The notes beneath the pieces were generated by a model. It was not told the origin of the DNA. It did not search any database and worked only from the letters and a program-made list of their open reading frames with translations. From the NCBI GenBank assembly GCA_030740135.1, contig JASLXW010000151.1, positions 321-8,608 on the forward strand: a DNA stretch of 8,288 nucleotides, read 5' to 3'. The translations under genes and the position numbers were made by a program. Shown here one piece after another: positions 7,017 to 8,288 of the stretch. Origin of the DNA: Nitrospinota bacterium (lineage in GTDB: Bacteria; UBA8248; JACPRG01). How positions within the stretch are numbered: position 1 is the stretch's first letter; the number at the start of each line of letters is the position of its first letter.

Positions 7017-7190
7017 ATGACCGGAACCCTGACCGTCCACGAAGCGGCCGGGGTCCTCACGATCCGGTTTCGGGCCGAAGGTGAAGGGGTCGTCGGCGAT
7101 GCGACCGGGTCCGTCCATCCGGGTGAATCCTTCATGGGAAATCCAGGTGACGAACCGAGGGAGCGGGGGCCCGGCGAAATCAAGTTTTGA
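7017..7190 (+). CDS. Small 57-residue ORF of unknown function (doubtful)
   Basis: An open frame runs from ATG 7017 to TGA 7188-7190 in the 238-bp gap between the two amidohydrolase genes. GGAGG (7010-7014) precedes it, but only 2 bases from the ATG, too close for a good ribosome site. The predicted protein begins MTGTLTVHEAAGVLTIRF and becomes Gly/Pro/Glu-rich, with no signal peptide, membrane segment or recognisable motif. Codon third positions are GC-rich at first and less so later. A 9-codon ORF at 6991-7020, whose ATG overlaps the stop of the ACMSD-like gene, could couple into it through an ATGA overlap. It may be a small protein, a decayed fragment (the beginning loosely recalls an acyl-CoA hydratase N-terminus, but nothing else does) or chance. 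Confidence 0.25.
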   Translation: MTGTLTVHEAAGVLTIRFRAEGEGVVGDATGSVHPGESFMGNPGDEPRERGPGEIKF

Positions 7191-7212
7191 GGAGTTTCCA
7201 CCGCAAGTCTTG
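7180..7212. promoter_or_regulatory. Pair of short palindromes upstream of the second amidohydrolase
   Basis: TCAAGTTTTGA (7180-7190, 4-bp arms) and CAAGTCTTG (7204-7212, perfect) lie within 55 bases upstream of ATG 7233. They share a CAAG/CTTG-like core and may be regulator half-sites. They are short, and the first overlaps the end of the doubtful small ORF, so the call is weak. Confidence 0.15.
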
Positions 7213-7232
7213 AATCGATAGGAGATGCCCTG

Positions 7233-8288
7233 ATGCCGAAAAGCCAAGTGGATCTGCTGTTCAAAAATGCGGTCGTTCTCACGATGAACAAGGAAAGAGA
7301 GGTCCTTTGGGACGGGGCGGTTGCGATTCAGGGGGAGAAGATCGCCGATGTGGGCTCCACGGGGGATTTGACCGAAAAGTATGAGGGAAAACGGGAGATC
7401 GACGCGAGCCAAAAACTCCTGATGCCCGGGCTCGTCAACACGCACAACCACATGTTCGGCGCCCTGTGCCGGGGGCTGATCAACGACCTTTCCTTTACGC
7501 CCTGGGTCCAGAAGAAATTTTATGTGTCCACCAAAGGGTTGGATCTGGAGAACTACTACCTGAGCACGCTCCTCCTCGGGATCGAGATGCTGAAATCGGG
7601 CACGACCTGCTATGTGGATTGCGGGACGGTGCAGCGGCTCGAAATGAGCGCCGCGCGGGCGATCGACGAGGTCGGGATCAAGGCCATCCTCGGCCGGACG
7701 ATGGCCGACATCACCGAGGCCCTCTCCAGCCACCTCTACGAGCGGAAAGAAAGCACCCGCGAGAACCTGCGCGACACCGAGGGATTCGTCAAGGAATTTC
7801 ACGGGGCCGCCGACGGCCGGATTCAGGCCTGGTTTTGTCCCATTCAGGTGTCGTGCATCTCCGACGAGCTTTGCCGGGAGTCCATCCGCCTGGCCGAGCA
7901 GTATGATTGTGGGTTCGTCACGCATGCCGCGGTGGACAAGGCGGATGTCGAGCTCTGCTGGGAGCGGTTTCACCATACGCCCGTCGAGCGGTTTCACCGG
8001 CTGGGGGTCCTGGGCCCGCGCCTCATCGCCACCCACATGGGATGGTTGACGGAGAACGAGATCCGGCTGCTCGCCGAATCCAAGACCAATATCTCCCACT
8101 GCCCGAGCGCCAGCATGAAGGGGGCTTACGGGTGCCTGAGCCACGGCAAGTTCCCTGAGCTCGAAGCCGCGGGGGCCAACGTCACGCTCGGTTCCGACGG
8201 GCCGGCGGCCAGCAACTTTCAGGACATGTTCCGGGTCATCCACCTGGCGGCCGTGGGTCACAAGGAGGCCCGCCTGGACATCCGGCTC
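7233..8288 (+). CDS. Amidohydrolase of the cytosine-deaminase/TrzN/SAH-deaminase type (3'-truncated)
   Basis: The frame is open from ATG 7233 to the right edge (352 complete codons); about 80-130 C-terminal residues are missing relative to the usual 430-480. AGGAG at 7220-7224 sits 8 bases before the ATG. Family members are cytoplasmic, mononuclear zinc or iron hydrolases that deaminate or dechlorinate N-heterocycles such as guanine, S-adenosylhomocysteine, cytosine and triazines. Visible motifs: N-terminal beta-sandwich then PGLVNTHNHMFG (65-76) with metal ligands H71 and H73, LLLGIEMLKSGTTCYVD (113-129), H231 in GFVTHAAVDK, H268 in LIATHMGWL, HCPSASMK (289-296, usually HCPxSNxKL) and LGSDGPAASNFQDMF (319-333) with the essential D322. 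The metal-binding and catalytic Asp set is complete. However, the Glu normally three residues after the third metal His (H-x-x-E) is Val234, and the SN of the HCP motif is changed. The reaction may therefore differ from a standard deaminase. Confidence 0.92.
   Translation, partial: MPKSQVDLLFKNAVVLTMNKEREVLWDGAVAIQGEKIADVGSTGDLTEKYEGKREIDASQKLLMPGLVNTHNHMFGALCRGLINDLSFTPWVQKKFYVSTKGLDLENYYLSTLLLGIEMLKSGTTCYVDCGTVQRLEMSAARAIDEVGIKAILGRTMADITEALSSHLYERKESTRENLRDTEGFVKEFHGAADGRIQAWFCPIQVSCISDELCRESIRLAEQYDCGFVTHAAVDKADVELCWERFHHTPVERFHRLGVLGPRLIATHMGWLTENEIRLLAESKTNISHCPSASMKGAYGCLSHGKFPELEAAGANVTLGSDGPAASNFQDMFRVIHLAAVGHKEARLDIRL

Noticed and set aside
6708..8261. 517-codon open frame on the - strand
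   Set aside because: It lies antisense to two clear amidohydrolase genes and runs through the gap between them. No recognisable domain or good start is seen, and long antisense frames are expected in GC-rich DNA.
1..8288. Search for CRISPR arrays, tRNA/rRNA, transposases, toxin-antitoxin or phage-defence genes
   Set aside because: No regularly spaced repeats, RNA-gene signatures or protein motifs of these classes were found; the content is metabolic.

Overview
This is an 8.3 kb, GC-rich (by eye around 60 %) stretch of bacterial chromosome. Genes are tightly packed with clear Shine-Dalgarno sequences and prefer G or C at third codon positions. No rRNA, tRNA, CRISPR array, transposase or insertion sequence is visible. 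The families present (UbiD-like decarboxylase, HyuA/HyuB, RidA-like, two metal-dependent amidohydrolases) are common in metabolically versatile Proteobacteria, Desulfobacterota and related environmental lineages. No single protein fixes the taxon, so the host assignment is only a guess.

Layout, left to right. (1) Bases 1-1220, + strand: the C-terminal four-fifths of a UbiD-family prenylated-FMN decarboxylase, truncated at the left edge. (2) 1221-1429: a non-coding gap with a weak hairpin, a 20-bp-period direct repeat, an imperfect 19-bp palindrome and a nine-G run; it is the likely control region for the next genes. (3) 1430-3496 and 3499-5382, + strand: hyuA and hyuB, coupled end to start, encoding the two subunits of an ATP-dependent hydantoinase/oxoprolinase/ketone-carboxylase-type enzyme. 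(4) 5400-5828, - strand: a RidA-like protein, convergent with hyuB, with Ser where canonical RidA has its catalytic Arg. (5) 5829-6019: a divergent promoter region with an 11-bp perfect palindrome. (6) 6020-6994, + strand: an amidohydrolase closely resembling aminocarboxymuconate-semialdehyde decarboxylase (ACMSD), with its metal ligands and two substrate-binding arginines apparently in place. (7) 6995-7232: a gap holding at best one doubtful 57-codon ORF. (8) 7233 to the right edge, + strand: the first 352 residues of a cytosine-deaminase/TrzN-like amidohydrolase lacking the usual H-x-x-E glutamate.

Read together, this looks like a catabolic cluster for a cyclic or aromatic, probably nitrogen-containing, compound. 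It has two unrelated decarboxylases (UbiD-like and ACMSD-like), an ATP-using ring-opening or carboxylating enzyme (HyuAB), a zinc hydrolase of the deaminase superfamily and a RidA-like protein. The substrate cannot be read from sequence. The combination resembles parts of 3-hydroxyanthranilate/2-aminomuconate breakdown and parts of hydantoin/creatinine breakdown without matching either fully. I see no clearly new class of molecular system. The main points of interest are the unusual gene combination and the catalytic-residue substitutions in two of the proteins.
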